Origin: Paenarthrobacter aurescens
GTDB lineage: Bacteria > Actinomycetota > Actinomycetes > Actinomycetales > Micrococcaceae
Direction of reading: 5' to 3'
Assembly (NCBI RefSeq): GCF_025421775.1
Contig: NZ_JAOEFX010000007.1
Location: forward strand, 124,001 to 188,000
DNA: 64,000 bases
Both the position numbers and the translations under genes were made by a program. The notes beneath the pieces were generated by a model. The model ran no database searches. It saw only the letters and a program-made list of their open reading frames with translations, and was not told the DNA's origin. Each line of letters starts with the position of its first letter. Positions within the stretch are counted from its first letter, which is position 1. Below are positions 49,946 to 58,552 of this stretch, in pieces.

Positions 49946-50305
49946 ATGAAATACATGATCATGATGTTCGGGTCGGCCGAGGGCATGATGGAAACCGCCG
50001 ATCCCGAGTGGATCAAGGAAATGATCGGGTTCATGATCCAGATCGACAAGGACCTGACTGAGTCCGGAGAACTCGTCTTCAACGCGGGCCTGGCCGACGG
50101 CAGCACGGCCAAGCTCGTCAAGCAGACCCCCGACGGAGTCATCACCACTGACGGACCCTACGCAGAATCCAAAGAGTCGCTTGTGGGCTACTGGGTTGTT
50201 GACGTGGCCAGCGAGGAACGTGCCGTGGAGATCTGCTCAAGCATCGTCAAGTACTCGCAGGTGGTGGAGCTCCGTGCCATCCCGGACGGGCCGCCGGAGG
50301 TCTAG
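49946..50305 (+). CDS. YCII/DGPF-domain protein, ECF42 partner
   Basis: A 119-residue protein from ATG 49946 behind AAGGAG. It carries the DGPF motif as TTDGPYAESKESLVGYWVVD (F replaced by Y). DGPF proteins accompany ECF42 sigma factors, and the ECF42 gene follows 3 nt later. YCII-type domains often have enzymatic or ligand-binding roles; the exact activity is not established. Confidence 0.88.
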   Translation: MKYMIMMFGSAEGMMETADPEWIKEMIGFMIQIDKDLTESGELVFNAGLADGSTAKLVKQTPDGVITTDGPYAESKESLVGYWVVDVASEERAVEICSSIVKYSQVVELRAIPDGPPEV

Positions 50306-50308
50306 TCT

Positions 50309-51535
50309 TTGACCCACCCCCCGCGGGACACGCGAATCGAGGACCTGCTGCGCACTTTGGCGCCGCAGGTCCTCGCCGTGCTGGCGCGGAATCACGGCCA
50401 ATTCGATGCGTGCGAGGACGCCGTTCAGGAAGCACTGCTGGAAGCCGCCCTGCAATGGCCTACCGCTTTCCCGGACAACCCCCGGGCGTGGCTGATGGCC
50501 GTTGCGTCCCGCCGCTTGGTTGATTTTTATCGGAGCGAAAGCGCCCGGCGCGCACGCGAGGAACGCGTGGCAGCCATGGACGTCGATTTCTACTACAGCT
50601 CGTCCTCGGAAACCGACGACACCCTCACGCTCATATTCCTCTGCTGCCACCCGGCGCTATCGGCACCATCGCAACTCGCCTTGACGCTGCGGGCCGTCGG
50701 AGGACTCACGACGGCGGAAATCGCCTCTGCCTTCCTGGTCCCCGAAGCCACCATGGGACAGCGCATCAGCCGCGCGAAACAGGGAATCCAGAAAGCGGGA
50801 GGCAAGTTCAGCCTGCCGCCGGCTTCCGAGCGGAAGGCGAGGCTCGGCGTCGTACTTCACGTCCTGTACCTGATTTTCAACGAAGGCTACGCCGCAAGCT
50901 CGGGTCCGTCCCTGCAGCGGGAAGAGCTCACCACTGAAGCCATCCGCCTGGCTCGCCTGCTGGTGGCTGTTGTGCCACATGAGTTTGAGGCGACCGGCTT
51001 GCTGGCGTTGATGCTGCTCACTGATTCCCGTCGTTCCGCAAGAGCTCTTGCGGACGGGATGCCGGTGCCGCTGGCTGAGCAGGACCGGAGTTTATGGAAC
51101 CAAGAACAGGTCGCAGAGGGCATCGCACTGTTGTCCTCGGTCCTCGGACGTGGCGCGGCCGGGCCATATCAACTTCAGGCAGCGATTGCCGCCGTGCACG
51201 CTGAGGCGGCCTCCAACGACGAAACGGACTGGCCGCAGATTCTCGCCCTGTACACAGTCCTTGAAGCCGTAGCTCCCAGCCCCGTGGTCACACTGAACCG
51301 TGCAGTTGCTGTGGCCATGGTGCACGGGCCCGCTGCCGGGCTCGAGTTGTTGGCCGGGCTGGATTCAGTGCTCGGCCGGTCGCACCGTTTGGACGTCGTG
51401 CGCGGGCACCTGCTGGAGATGGCGGGCTCGTTCGTGGAGGCGCGCGCCGCCTACTTGGCCGCTGCGAAAAAGACAGCCAGCTTGCAGGAGCGGCGGTACT
51501 TGATGGGTAAAGTGGCGAGCTTGGATGAGCAGTAA
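50309..51535 (+). CDS. ECF42-family sigma factor with TPR-like C-terminal extension
   Basis: A 408-residue protein. The sigma core reads DACEDAVQEALLEAALQWPT (region 2) and GLTTAEIASAFLVPEATMGQ (region 4, ECF42 style), followed by LHVLYLIFNEGYAASSGPSL, the diagnostic junction to a ~200-residue helical TPR-like extension (LTLNRAVAVAMVHGPAAG-type segment). The start is TTG 50309 behind GGAGG. In ECF42 factors the extension replaces an anti-sigma factor as regulator. Confidence 0.9.
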   Translation: MTHPPRDTRIEDLLRTLAPQVLAVLARNHGQFDACEDAVQEALLEAALQWPTAFPDNPRAWLMAVASRRLVDFYRSESARRAREERVAAMDVDFYYSSSSETDDTLTLIFLCCHPALSAPSQLALTLRAVGGLTTAEIASAFLVPEATMGQRISRAKQGIQKAGGKFSLPPASERKARLGVVLHVLYLIFNEGYAASSGPSLQREELTTEAIRLARLLVAVVPHEFEATGLLALMLLTDSRRSARALADGMPVPLAEQDRSLWNQEQVAEGIALLSSVLGRGAAGPYQLQAAIAAVHAEAASNDETDWPQILALYTVLEAVAPSPVVTLNRAVAVAMVHGPAAGLELLAGLDSVLGRSHRLDVVRGHLLEMAGSFVEARAAYLAAAKKTASLQERRYLMGKVASLDEQ

Positions 51536-51553
51536 CCCCATATAGTCGAACCC

Positions 51554-52537
51554 ATGGAACAGCGCATACTTGGCAAGACCGGCCGATCCGTCTCCACCGT
51601 CGGGCTGGGCACGTGGCAACTCGGAGCCGACTGGGGTGACGTCAGTGAAGCGGACGCTTTTGCTGTGCTGGACGCCTCGGTGGAAGGCGGCGTCAACTTC
51701 TTCGACACCGCTGACGTGTACGGCGATGGGCGGAGCGAGCAGTTCATCGGACGCTTCCTGCGCGCCAATCCGGACCTGGACATCACAGTGGCCACCAAGA
51801 TGGGCCGCCGCGTGGACCAGGTTCCCGGTAACTACACTCTGGAAAATTTCCGGGCCTGGACCGACCGTTCGCGGCGCAACCTGCAGCAGGACACCCTGGA
51901 CCTCGTCCAGCTGCACTGCCCGCCCACCGCCGTCTACAACAACTCCGAGGTGTACGACGCACTGGACACTTTGGTCAGCGAAGGGGCCATCCGCAACTAC
52001 GGCGTCAGCGTTGAACGGACGGACGAAGCCCTCGAAGCCATCAAGCGCGGGAACACTGCCTCGGTGCAGATCATCCTGAACGCCTTCCGCCTCAAGCCCC
52101 TCGATGAGGTGCTGCCCGCTGCCAAGGAAGCCGGGGTGGGCATCATCGCCCGCGTGCCGCTTGCCTCCGGGTTGCTGTCCGGAAAGTACACGCAGCACAC
52201 CGAGTTCCCCGAAGACGACCACCGGAACTACAACCGGGACGGGTCCTCCTTCGACGTCGGCGAGACCTTCTCCGGCGTCGACTTCGCCACCGGCGTTAAG
52301 GCCGCCCAGGAGTTCAGCGCTTTGGTGCCCGACGGCGTCAGCACCGTGCAGGCGGCCCTCGCCTGGGTCATCGCCCAGGATGGTGTCACTGCAGTGATCC
52401 CGGGTGCCCGCTCGGCCGAGCAGGCACGTTCCAACGCTGCGGCTGGAGAGCTGCAGTCTGTGGGTGCTGGATTGACTGACGGCGTACAGGACATCTACGA
52501 CCGCTACTTCCGCGAAGCGATTCACCCGCGCTGGTAG
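51554..52537 (+). CDS. Aldo/keto reductase
   Basis: A 327-residue AKR. Catalytic tetrad elements: FFDTADVYGDGRSEQFIGRF (Asp, Tyr), ITVATKMGRR (Lys) and LDLVQLHCPP (His). The C-terminal cofactor segment reads GVTAVIPGARSAEQARSNAA. It reduces aldehydes or ketones with NADPH. It follows the ECF42 gene by 18 nt, so it could be in the same regulon. Confidence 0.9.
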   Translation: MEQRILGKTGRSVSTVGLGTWQLGADWGDVSEADAFAVLDASVEGGVNFFDTADVYGDGRSEQFIGRFLRANPDLDITVATKMGRRVDQVPGNYTLENFRAWTDRSRRNLQQDTLDLVQLHCPPTAVYNNSEVYDALDTLVSEGAIRNYGVSVERTDEALEAIKRGNTASVQIILNAFRLKPLDEVLPAAKEAGVGIIARVPLASGLLSGKYTQHTEFPEDDHRNYNRDGSSFDVGETFSGVDFATGVKAAQEFSALVPDGVSTVQAALAWVIAQDGVTAVIPGARSAEQARSNAAAGELQSVGAGLTDGVQDIYDRYFREAIHPRW

Positions 52538-52566
52538 GCGACCGGCCGCCGTCGGGCTTCCTGCGG

Positions 52567-53658
52567 TTACCAGCCGCCGCGCGTCGGCGTGTGTCCTTTT
52601 CGGGCTTCTTCGGGCATGGACATCTCGGCGCGCAGTCCAAGGAGCCGGATCGGCCGGTCCGGCTCGATCTTGGCGGTGAGATCCAAGGCTTGCGCGAGGA
52701 CTTCCTCACGGTCGAATGACTCAGGGATCTTCCTTGCATAAGTCTTGGTGAAGAACGGCACGTAGCGGACCTTCAGTGTCAGCCCGATCACCGGACGCCC
52801 TTCCGCTGCGACATCTTCCAAGACGCGTGCGGTCAATTCCTTGAGAGCGTCATTGATCTGGGAGGGTTCGGTCAGGTCCTGCTGAAAGGTAGTTTCGCGG
52901 CCGTGTGCGCGGGCCACCCACGGCGTGTCATCCACCTCACTGGAACCTTCGCCCCGCCCCAATTGCGCATACCAGGGCCCCATCTTGGGGCCGAACTCCG
53001 GGACCAGTTCCTGGGGATCGACCGCTGCGAGCTCCGCCACCGTAGTGATGTGGTGCTTCGCCAGCCGCTGCGACACTTTGTTTCCAACGCCCCACAGTTC
53101 CTTGGTGGGGCGGCCCCCCATGACGTCCAGCCAGTTCTCTTTTGTCAGGCGAAAGATGCCGGCGGGCTTGCCGAAATCCGTCGCATTCTTTGCGCGGACC
53201 AACGTGTCGCCGATGCCCACGCTGCAGTGCAGTCGGGTTTGCTCCAGGACAGCCGCCTGTATCTGCCGGGCGTAGGCTTCCGGGTCCTCGGTCTCAACGC
53301 CAACAAAGGCCTCGTCCCAGCCCAGGACCTGAACGGTGGCACCTGGCTGCGCGCGAAGGGTGGCCATCACCACGTCCGACGCCGCAAGGTAGGCCTCCTG
53401 ATCGACCGGCAGGATGATGGCGTCCGGCACTTTCCTCGCCGCGATCCGGAGGGGCATGCCGGAACCAACGCCGAATGCCCTTGCTTCGTAGGATGCCGTG
53501 GACACCACAGCCCGTTCCGTGGGATCTCCCCGGCCACCCACAATGATCGGCTTGCCCGCGAGTTCGGGCCGCCGGAGAACCTCGACAGCGGCAATGAACT
53601 GGTCCAGGTCGACGTGCAGCACCCACGGGATTCCGCTCACGGGACCAGTTTGCCTCAT
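52567..53658 (-). CDS. dinB: Y-family DNA polymerase, DinB2-like, with isoleucine at the steric gate
   Basis: A 363-residue polymerase; ATG 53658 chosen (MRQTGPVSGIPWVLHVDLDQ). It matches mycobacterial DinB2 rather than DinB1: HVDLDQFIAAVEVLRRPELA, VVSTASYEARAFGVGSGMPL, VQVLGWDEAFVGVETED (catalytic DE pair), LHCSVGIGDTLVRAKNATDF and LWGVGNKVSQRLAKHHITTV. The steric-gate position after VDLDQF, aromatic in most DinB proteins and Leu14 in M. smegmatis DinB2, is isoleucine. No clear beta-clamp-binding C-terminus is visible (ends HTPTRGGW). Confidence 0.9.
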   Translation of the reverse strand: MRQTGPVSGIPWVLHVDLDQFIAAVEVLRRPELAGKPIIVGGRGDPTERAVVSTASYEARAFGVGSGMPLRIAARKVPDAIILPVDQEAYLAASDVVMATLRAQPGATVQVLGWDEAFVGVETEDPEAYARQIQAAVLEQTRLHCSVGIGDTLVRAKNATDFGKPAGIFRLTKENWLDVMGGRPTKELWGVGNKVSQRLAKHHITTVAELAAVDPQELVPEFGPKMGPWYAQLGRGEGSSEVDDTPWVARAHGRETTFQQDLTEPSQINDALKELTARVLEDVAAEGRPVIGLTLKVRYVPFFTKTYARKIPESFDREEVLAQALDLTAKIEPDRPIRLLGLRAEMSMPEEARKGHTPTRGGW

Positions 53659-53809
53659 TGCTTGGTGGCTTGGCTGCACCTTCCCCACCTACTTTGAGCT
53701 CCGGGAGCACTGGAAACAACCTATTTCGGGTGCATTCGGGTAGGTCAGCCGCCAAAGAGGGTGGTGAAGGCACGCGTCCTGAGCACCCGCCTCACCGGCA
53801 TAAGCTGAG

Positions 53810-54436
53810 GTGGTGCAGTTTTCACTTTGGCTGGCCCTGGTTGGCGCCGGCACCCTGATCAGTTTCACTCCCGGCGCCGGTGCCATCTTCACCATGAGCA
53901 ACTCGCTCAATTCCGGCTTCCGCCGCTCCATTTGGGGCATCCTGGGCCAGCAGGTGGCCTTGGTCATCCATATCGTGATCGTCGCTCTGGGCGTCGGCGT
54001 TCTGGTGTCCAACTCGCCGGTGATCTTCAACGTCATCCGCTACGCCGGTGCGGCCTATTTGGTGTACCTCGGTATCCGGCAATTCCTGCACAAGCCGGAC
54101 TTGGACAAAGAAGAGGTTGCGAACAAAAAGAACGAGTCCGCCCTGTCCATGTTCCAGCGCGGTATTTGGGTGAACCTGCTGAACCCCAAGGCCATCGTCT
54201 TTTTCCTTGCCTTCATGCCGCAGTTCATCCGCCCGGACCAACCGCTGCTGCAGCAATACGTGGTGCTGACCGCCACGGTCCTGGTCATCGACATCATGGT
54301 GATGTGGTTTTTCTTCGCTCTGGCTGCCCGGTCCTTCCAGCGGTTCACCCACGACCAACATGGCCAGAAGGTGCTCAACCGCGTTTTCGGTTGCCTCTTC
54401 GTACTCGTGGGAATCCTGCTGGCCGTGATCCACTAG
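53810..54436 (+). CDS. LysE/RhtB-family amino acid exporter
   Basis: A 208-residue six-helix exporter with ISFTPGAGAIFTMSNSLNSG, the family signature, and VNLLNPKAIVFFLAFMPQFI. GTG start at 53810 or 53813. Second LysE-type gene of the window; sequence differs clearly from the one at 34617. Substrate unknown, probably homoserine/threonine or similar. Confidence 0.88.
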   Translation: MVQFSLWLALVGAGTLISFTPGAGAIFTMSNSLNSGFRRSIWGILGQQVALVIHIVIVALGVGVLVSNSPVIFNVIRYAGAAYLVYLGIRQFLHKPDLDKEEVANKKNESALSMFQRGIWVNLLNPKAIVFFLAFMPQFIRPDQPLLQQYVVLTATVLVIDIMVMWFFFALAARSFQRFTHDQHGQKVLNRVFGCLFVLVGILLAVIH

Positions 54437-54480
54437 CCGGAGCGGCGCAGCAGCAAGACGCGGCTGCTACCGTCGAAGCC

Positions 54481-54834
54481 ATGGAAGCGGACTGGATCGA
54501 ACACCGGCGTGCAGACGACGGCGAGCACGTGGGGTGGATGAAGCCGGTGGACGACGGATTCGTCGCCATCGACATGCTGGGCCGCCCCCGCACGGACGTT
54601 GTGGATTGGCTGAGCGCGGAGGAGACTCTGGATGATCTCGGCCTGCGCTACCTGGCCGACCCCCACGAGTTACAGCTCGACGACGGCGCTTGGCTACGCG
54701 TTCGGATCGCCGAAGTAACACCCACCGCAGTCCGCGTGAAGAAGGAAGATTGGGGAGACATGACGGCACCCCAGATCTACTTCACGGTGGCGAACCCCGT
54801 TTCCGAGGGGCAGCTCCGCCCGCTGATCCCGTAA
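54481..54834 (+). CDS. Small cytosolic protein, unassigned
   Basis: A 117-residue acidic protein with no signal or membrane segment (EADWIEHRRADDGEHVGWMK, DDGAWLRVRIAEVTPTAVRV). It may be a beta-barrel-like domain. It lies 44 nt after the exporter on the same strand. I recognise no family. Confidence 0.6.
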   Translation: MEADWIEHRRADDGEHVGWMKPVDDGFVAIDMLGRPRTDVVDWLSAEETLDDLGLRYLADPHELQLDDGAWLRVRIAEVTPTAVRVKKEDWGDMTAPQIYFTVANPVSEGQLRPLIP

Positions 54835-54844
54835 CGCACCGACG

Positions 54845-55873
54845 CTACGACGTAGATCCCCGCACCACCAGCGAGCTTTCCAGCGTCACATGCGGTTCTG
54901 CCAGCGCCAGGCCTTCCATGAGTCCACGCAATTGCTCCCCCGCCTTGCGTCCCAGTGGGGTCGCGGGCAGGTGCACGCTGGTCAGGCTGGGATTGCTGGT
55001 GGCTGAATATGGCAGGTCATCGAAGCCAGCCACGGCCAGCTCGTCAGGAATTCGGACACCCGCTACACGCGCTTCCTGCAGCACGCCATAGGCGTGCGTA
55101 TCGGTACCACAAACGACGGCGGTGACCCCCTCTCGCTGCCACGCCGGCCAGGCTTCAGCGAAAGCGGCAGCGGCAGCACCGACGTCGATCGATGTGCTGA
55201 TGACGTGCCCGTCAGCCACCGAAAGTCCGCAGCGGGAGGCCTCCTCCAGGAAGGCTTCCCTGCGCAACTGGAAGGTGGTTGTTCCCGTGACACCGTCCAC
55301 GTAAGCCGCACGCCTGTGCCCGGAAGCGGCCAAGTGGCGGGCCAGTTCGCGGGCGCCTTGAGCGACGTCGAGGTTCACGGAGGGCGCGTAGGATTCCAGA
55401 CCGGGTGCGTCCAACAAGACAAGGGGCCCGGCCGCGGACAGATCCTCCAGGAATTCGGCGCTGGGAGCACCCACCAGCAGGCCGGCGGGCCGGAGAGCCA
55501 GTAGCTTGCGGACGTCGTCGGCCTGAGGTGACTCACCGGCGTCGGTCACGGAGAGCAGCAACTGGTACTCGGACCCCAGCGACTCGCGCACCCCGGCGAT
55601 CACGTTGGCGAAGAACGGGTTGGACACGTCCGGCGTCACCAGAATGACGATGGAGCTGACCCCCCGGGCCAGCGAACTGCCGATGCTGTCCACCACGTAG
55701 CCAAGATCGGCAATGGCTGTACGGACGCGGGAGATGTTGTCGTCAGAAACGCGCCCTTGCGTCTTGCCGTTGGCCACCAAGGACACGGTCGCCGTCGAAA
55801 CGCCGGCACGCGCGGCCACCATCGCAGCCGTCACGCGTGGCGCGCGGGTGTGCCGCCGATCCAGGGATTCCAT
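54845..55873 (-). CDS. LacI-family repressor of the nucleoside operon
   Basis: A 342-residue LacI protein. The HTH reads VTAAMVAARAGVSTATVSLV with the hinge helix SRVRTAIADLGYVVDSIGSS. The sugar-binding core has VILVTPDVSNPFFANVIAGV and ELAVAGFDDLPYSATSNPSL. Divergent from nucleoside hydrolase, transporter and ribokinase genes. It probably binds the two palindromes in the shared upstream region and is relieved by a nucleoside or ribose derivative. Confidence 0.9.
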   Translation of the reverse strand: MESLDRRHTRAPRVTAAMVAARAGVSTATVSLVANGKTQGRVSDDNISRVRTAIADLGYVVDSIGSSLARGVSSIVILVTPDVSNPFFANVIAGVRESLGSEYQLLLSVTDAGESPQADDVRKLLALRPAGLLVGAPSAEFLEDLSAAGPLVLLDAPGLESYAPSVNLDVAQGARELARHLAASGHRRAAYVDGVTGTTTFQLRREAFLEEASRCGLSVADGHVISTSIDVGAAAAAFAEAWPAWQREGVTAVVCGTDTHAYGVLQEARVAGVRIPDELAVAGFDDLPYSATSNPSLTSVHLPATPLGRKAGEQLRGLMEGLALAEPHVTLESSLVVRGSTS

Positions 55874-55919
55874 GCATCGATCGTAGCGTTCTTACACAGT
55901 CCTGAGCTGCGAGAACGCA

Positions 55920-55947
55920 TCAAGCGCTTGACGAACTTAACGTTAAG
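55920..55947. promoter_or_regulatory. Twin LacI-type operators
   Basis: Two perfect palindromes lie 4 nt apart: TCAAGCGCTTGA (55920-55931) and CTTAACGTTAAG (55936-55947). A further half-site AAGCGTTTGACG follows. They lie 46 nt upstream of the lacI-type start and ~100 nt upstream of the nucleoside hydrolase GTG. Central CG palindromes are the usual LacI-family site. Confidence 0.78.
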
Positions 55948-56048
55948 CGTTTGACGTAACCTGCAAAGCAGTGCCAGAATTCCCCTGAATGCTTAGCGCC
56001 CTGCCCCGGGCAAGTACCAGGCAGGCCCCAATGACGTGGAGAGAAAAC

Positions 56049-57110
56049 GTGGAACCCAACACCATGACACCGGCACGCAAGAAGATCATTCTTGATTGCG
56101 ACCCTGGCCATGACGACGCAGTAGCCCTGCTCCTGGCCCACGGCAACCCGGACATCGAACTGCTCGCCGTGACAACGGTGGTGGGCAACCAGACCCTGGA
56201 AAAGGTCACCCGGAACGCCCTTTCAGTAGCCACGATTGCGGGCATCACCGGCGTCCCCTTCGCCGCGGGTTGCGACCGCCCCTTGGTCCGCACCATCGAA
56301 ACGGCTCCCAGTATCCACGGCGATTCCGGCATGGACGGCCCGGAGCAGCCCGAGTCCGCCATCGAGCTGGACCCGCGCCACGCCGTCGACCTCATCATTG
56401 AAACTGTCATGGCGCACGAGCCGGGCACGGTCACCTTGGTCCCCACAGCCGGCCTCACCAACATCGCCATGGCCGCCCGCAAGGAACCGCGCATCGTGGA
56501 GCGCGTCAAGGAAGTTGTCCTCATGGGCGGCGGCTACCACGTGGGGAACTGGAGCGCCGTAGCCGAGTTCAACATCATCATCGACCCAGAAGCCGCGCAC
56601 ATCGTCTTCAACGAAAAATGGCCGGTAGTCATGGTCGGACTCGACCTCACGCACCAGGCACTGGCTACGGACGAGGTGGTTGACCGGATCGCCGCGATCG
56701 GCACCAAGCCGGCCAAGTTCGTCATGGAACTGATGGACTTCTTCCAGAAGACCTACAAGGACGCGCAGGGCTTCGACTTCCCACCGGTTCACGATCCGTG
56801 CGCCGTTGCCTACGTCATCGACCCCACCGTCATGACTACCCGCAAGGTCCCCGTGGACATCGAACTCCAGGGCAAGCTCACCCTCGGCATGACCGTTGCC
56901 GACTTCCGCGCACCGGCTCCCGAGGACTGCCACACGTCGGTCGCCGTCGACCTCGACCACAAGAAGTTCTGGGACCTGGTCACCGATGCGATTGAACGGA
57001 TCGGTGAACCAGCGCACGACGGCGGCGCTTACGCCACCGCGGATGCGGCCATCGCCGACACCGAAGTCAGCGCCACCGCCGAGGCCATCCTGGCTGGAGA
57101 GGCCAAGTAA
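56049..57110 (+). CDS. Inosine/uridine-preferring nucleoside hydrolase
   Basis: A 353-residue hydrolase from GTG 56049 behind GGAG. The calcium-binding signature is KIIDCDPG-type KKIILDCDPGHDDAVALLLA. Further motifs: TTVVGNQTLEKVTRNALSVA, VVLMGGGYHVGNWSAVAEFN and the catalytic HDPCAVAYVIDP near 255-266. It splits nucleosides into base and ribose in the cytosol. The downstream transporter and ribokinase complete a scavenging pathway. Its stop overlaps the transporter's start (TAATG). A ~30-residue Ala/Thr-rich tail extends past the family core. Confidence 0.92.
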   Translation: MEPNTMTPARKKIILDCDPGHDDAVALLLAHGNPDIELLAVTTVVGNQTLEKVTRNALSVATIAGITGVPFAAGCDRPLVRTIETAPSIHGDSGMDGPEQPESAIELDPRHAVDLIIETVMAHEPGTVTLVPTAGLTNIAMAARKEPRIVERVKEVVLMGGGYHVGNWSAVAEFNIIIDPEAAHIVFNEKWPVVMVGLDLTHQALATDEVVDRIAAIGTKPAKFVMELMDFFQKTYKDAQGFDFPPVHDPCAVAYVIDPTVMTTRKVPVDIELQGKLTLGMTVADFRAPAPEDCHTSVAVDLDHKKFWDLVTDAIERIGEPAHDGGAYATADAAIADTEVSATAEAILAGEAK

Positions 57111-58552
57111 TGTCGACCCTCGCAGAAACCAAGTCCTCCCGCGGCAACGTCACCGCCCTCATGGTTGCTCTGCTGGCAGCCTGTGTGGCCTTCCAACTCA
57201 ACGCCTCCATGCTCAGCCCAGCCTTGGTCACCATGGGCAACGAGCTCAACACGGACCAAGCCACCATCGGCCTGTCCCAGACCTGGTTCTTCACAGCCGC
57301 GGCCCTCTTCTCGCTCTTCCTCCCGCGCCTCAGCGACATCGTGGGCCGAAAGAAAATCCTTGTGGGCATGATGCTCCTGATGGCTGTCGGATCCGTCATC
57401 GCCGCACTCGCACCCGACGTCACCTGGCTTTTCGTGGGCCGCATCATCCAGGGCGTCAGTGGCCCCACGGTTCCGCTCTGCCTGATCATGCTCCGCTCCG
57501 CAGTCAGTAATCCGCGCAAGTACGGCACCCTCATGGGCCTTATCACGGCAGTCAACGGTGGCGTGGCCGGCGTCGACTCGTTCGTTGGCGGCTACTTCGC
57601 TGAGAACTTTGGTTTCCGCAGCATCTTCTGGCTCATGGTGGCACTGGCCCTGGTTGCTACCGTGTTGATCGCCGTCCTGGCCGGCGAGAGCAAGCCCGCC
57701 GCCGGCACCACCATGGACTGGCTCGGCGTATTCTTCATCGTCATCGCCGTTGGTGCACTGCTGACGGCCCTGAACGAGGGCGCCAAGCTGGCAACTGCTT
57801 TCGACGCCGGCACGTTGACCCTCGCGATCGTGCTCACGGTGATTGCCGTCGTCGCGTTCTTCGCCTTCTGGACTGTGGAGAAGCGCGCCAAGCAGCCCAT
57901 GGTGGAGACCGTGCACCTGCGCCAGCGCTCCACGTGGGCGCCCCTGTTGACCACCACCCTGACCATGACGGGCATCTTTGCGGTCATCAACGGCATCGTT
58001 CCCGCCTATGTACAGGCGGCGGATCCCGGATTCGGCGTGGGGCCCACCGAGATGTCCCTCATCATCCTCACTCCGTACGCCCTCCTCGGTTGGCTGTTCG
58101 GTCCGATCAGCGGCCGCCTGGCCCCGGTCCTTGGCTACACGAAGGTCCTGCGGATCGGCCTGGTTGGCAGCCTCGTGGCGTTGGCGATCATTGCGTTCTT
58201 CGGCCTCAACAACCTGCCCATGATGATCGTGGGCACGGCCTTGCTGGGCATCATGTACGCCGGTACGGTCAACATCATGCTGAACGGACTGGGCGTGGTT
58301 CTTTCGCCGCAGGGCAACCCGGGCTTCCTCCCGGGCATGAACGCGGGCGCCTTCAACCTTGGTGCCGGGCTGAGCTTCCTGGTTCTTCCGGCAGTCCTCG
58401 TGGCGACGGCTTCGCTCAATGACGCCAAGGCTTCTTATCTGACGGTGGTTGTGGTTGGCCTGGCCATCACCCTCGCAGCCTTCGCAGCCTCGCTCCTGAT
58501 TCCGAAACCCGTGGACGCAGAAGTGACCGAAAACGAAAAGGTGACAGCATGA
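57110..58552 (+). CDS. Major facilitator transporter, probably nucleoside uptake
   Basis: A 480-residue MFS protein with ~14 helices. The MFS motif A is SLFLPRLSDIVGRKKILVGM; other segments are GRIIQGVSGPTVPLCLIMLR and GTLMGLITAVNGGVAGVDSF. The sequence belongs to the DHA2-like branch, usually drug/H+ antiporters, yet its place between nucleoside hydrolase and ribokinase argues for nucleoside import (inference). Coupled to both neighbours by overlapping start and stop codons. Confidence 0.88.
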   Translation: MSTLAETKSSRGNVTALMVALLAACVAFQLNASMLSPALVTMGNELNTDQATIGLSQTWFFTAAALFSLFLPRLSDIVGRKKILVGMMLLMAVGSVIAALAPDVTWLFVGRIIQGVSGPTVPLCLIMLRSAVSNPRKYGTLMGLITAVNGGVAGVDSFVGGYFAENFGFRSIFWLMVALALVATVLIAVLAGESKPAAGTTMDWLGVFFIVIAVGALLTALNEGAKLATAFDAGTLTLAIVLTVIAVVAFFAFWTVEKRAKQPMVETVHLRQRSTWAPLLTTTLTMTGIFAVINGIVPAYVQAADPGFGVGPTEMSLIILTPYALLGWLFGPISGRLAPVLGYTKVLRIGLVGSLVALAIIAFFGLNNLPMMIVGTALLGIMYAGTVNIMLNGLGVVLSPQGNPGFLPGMNAGAFNLGAGLSFLVLPAVLVATASLNDAKASYLTVVVVGLAITLAAFAASLLIPKPVDAEVTENEKVTA

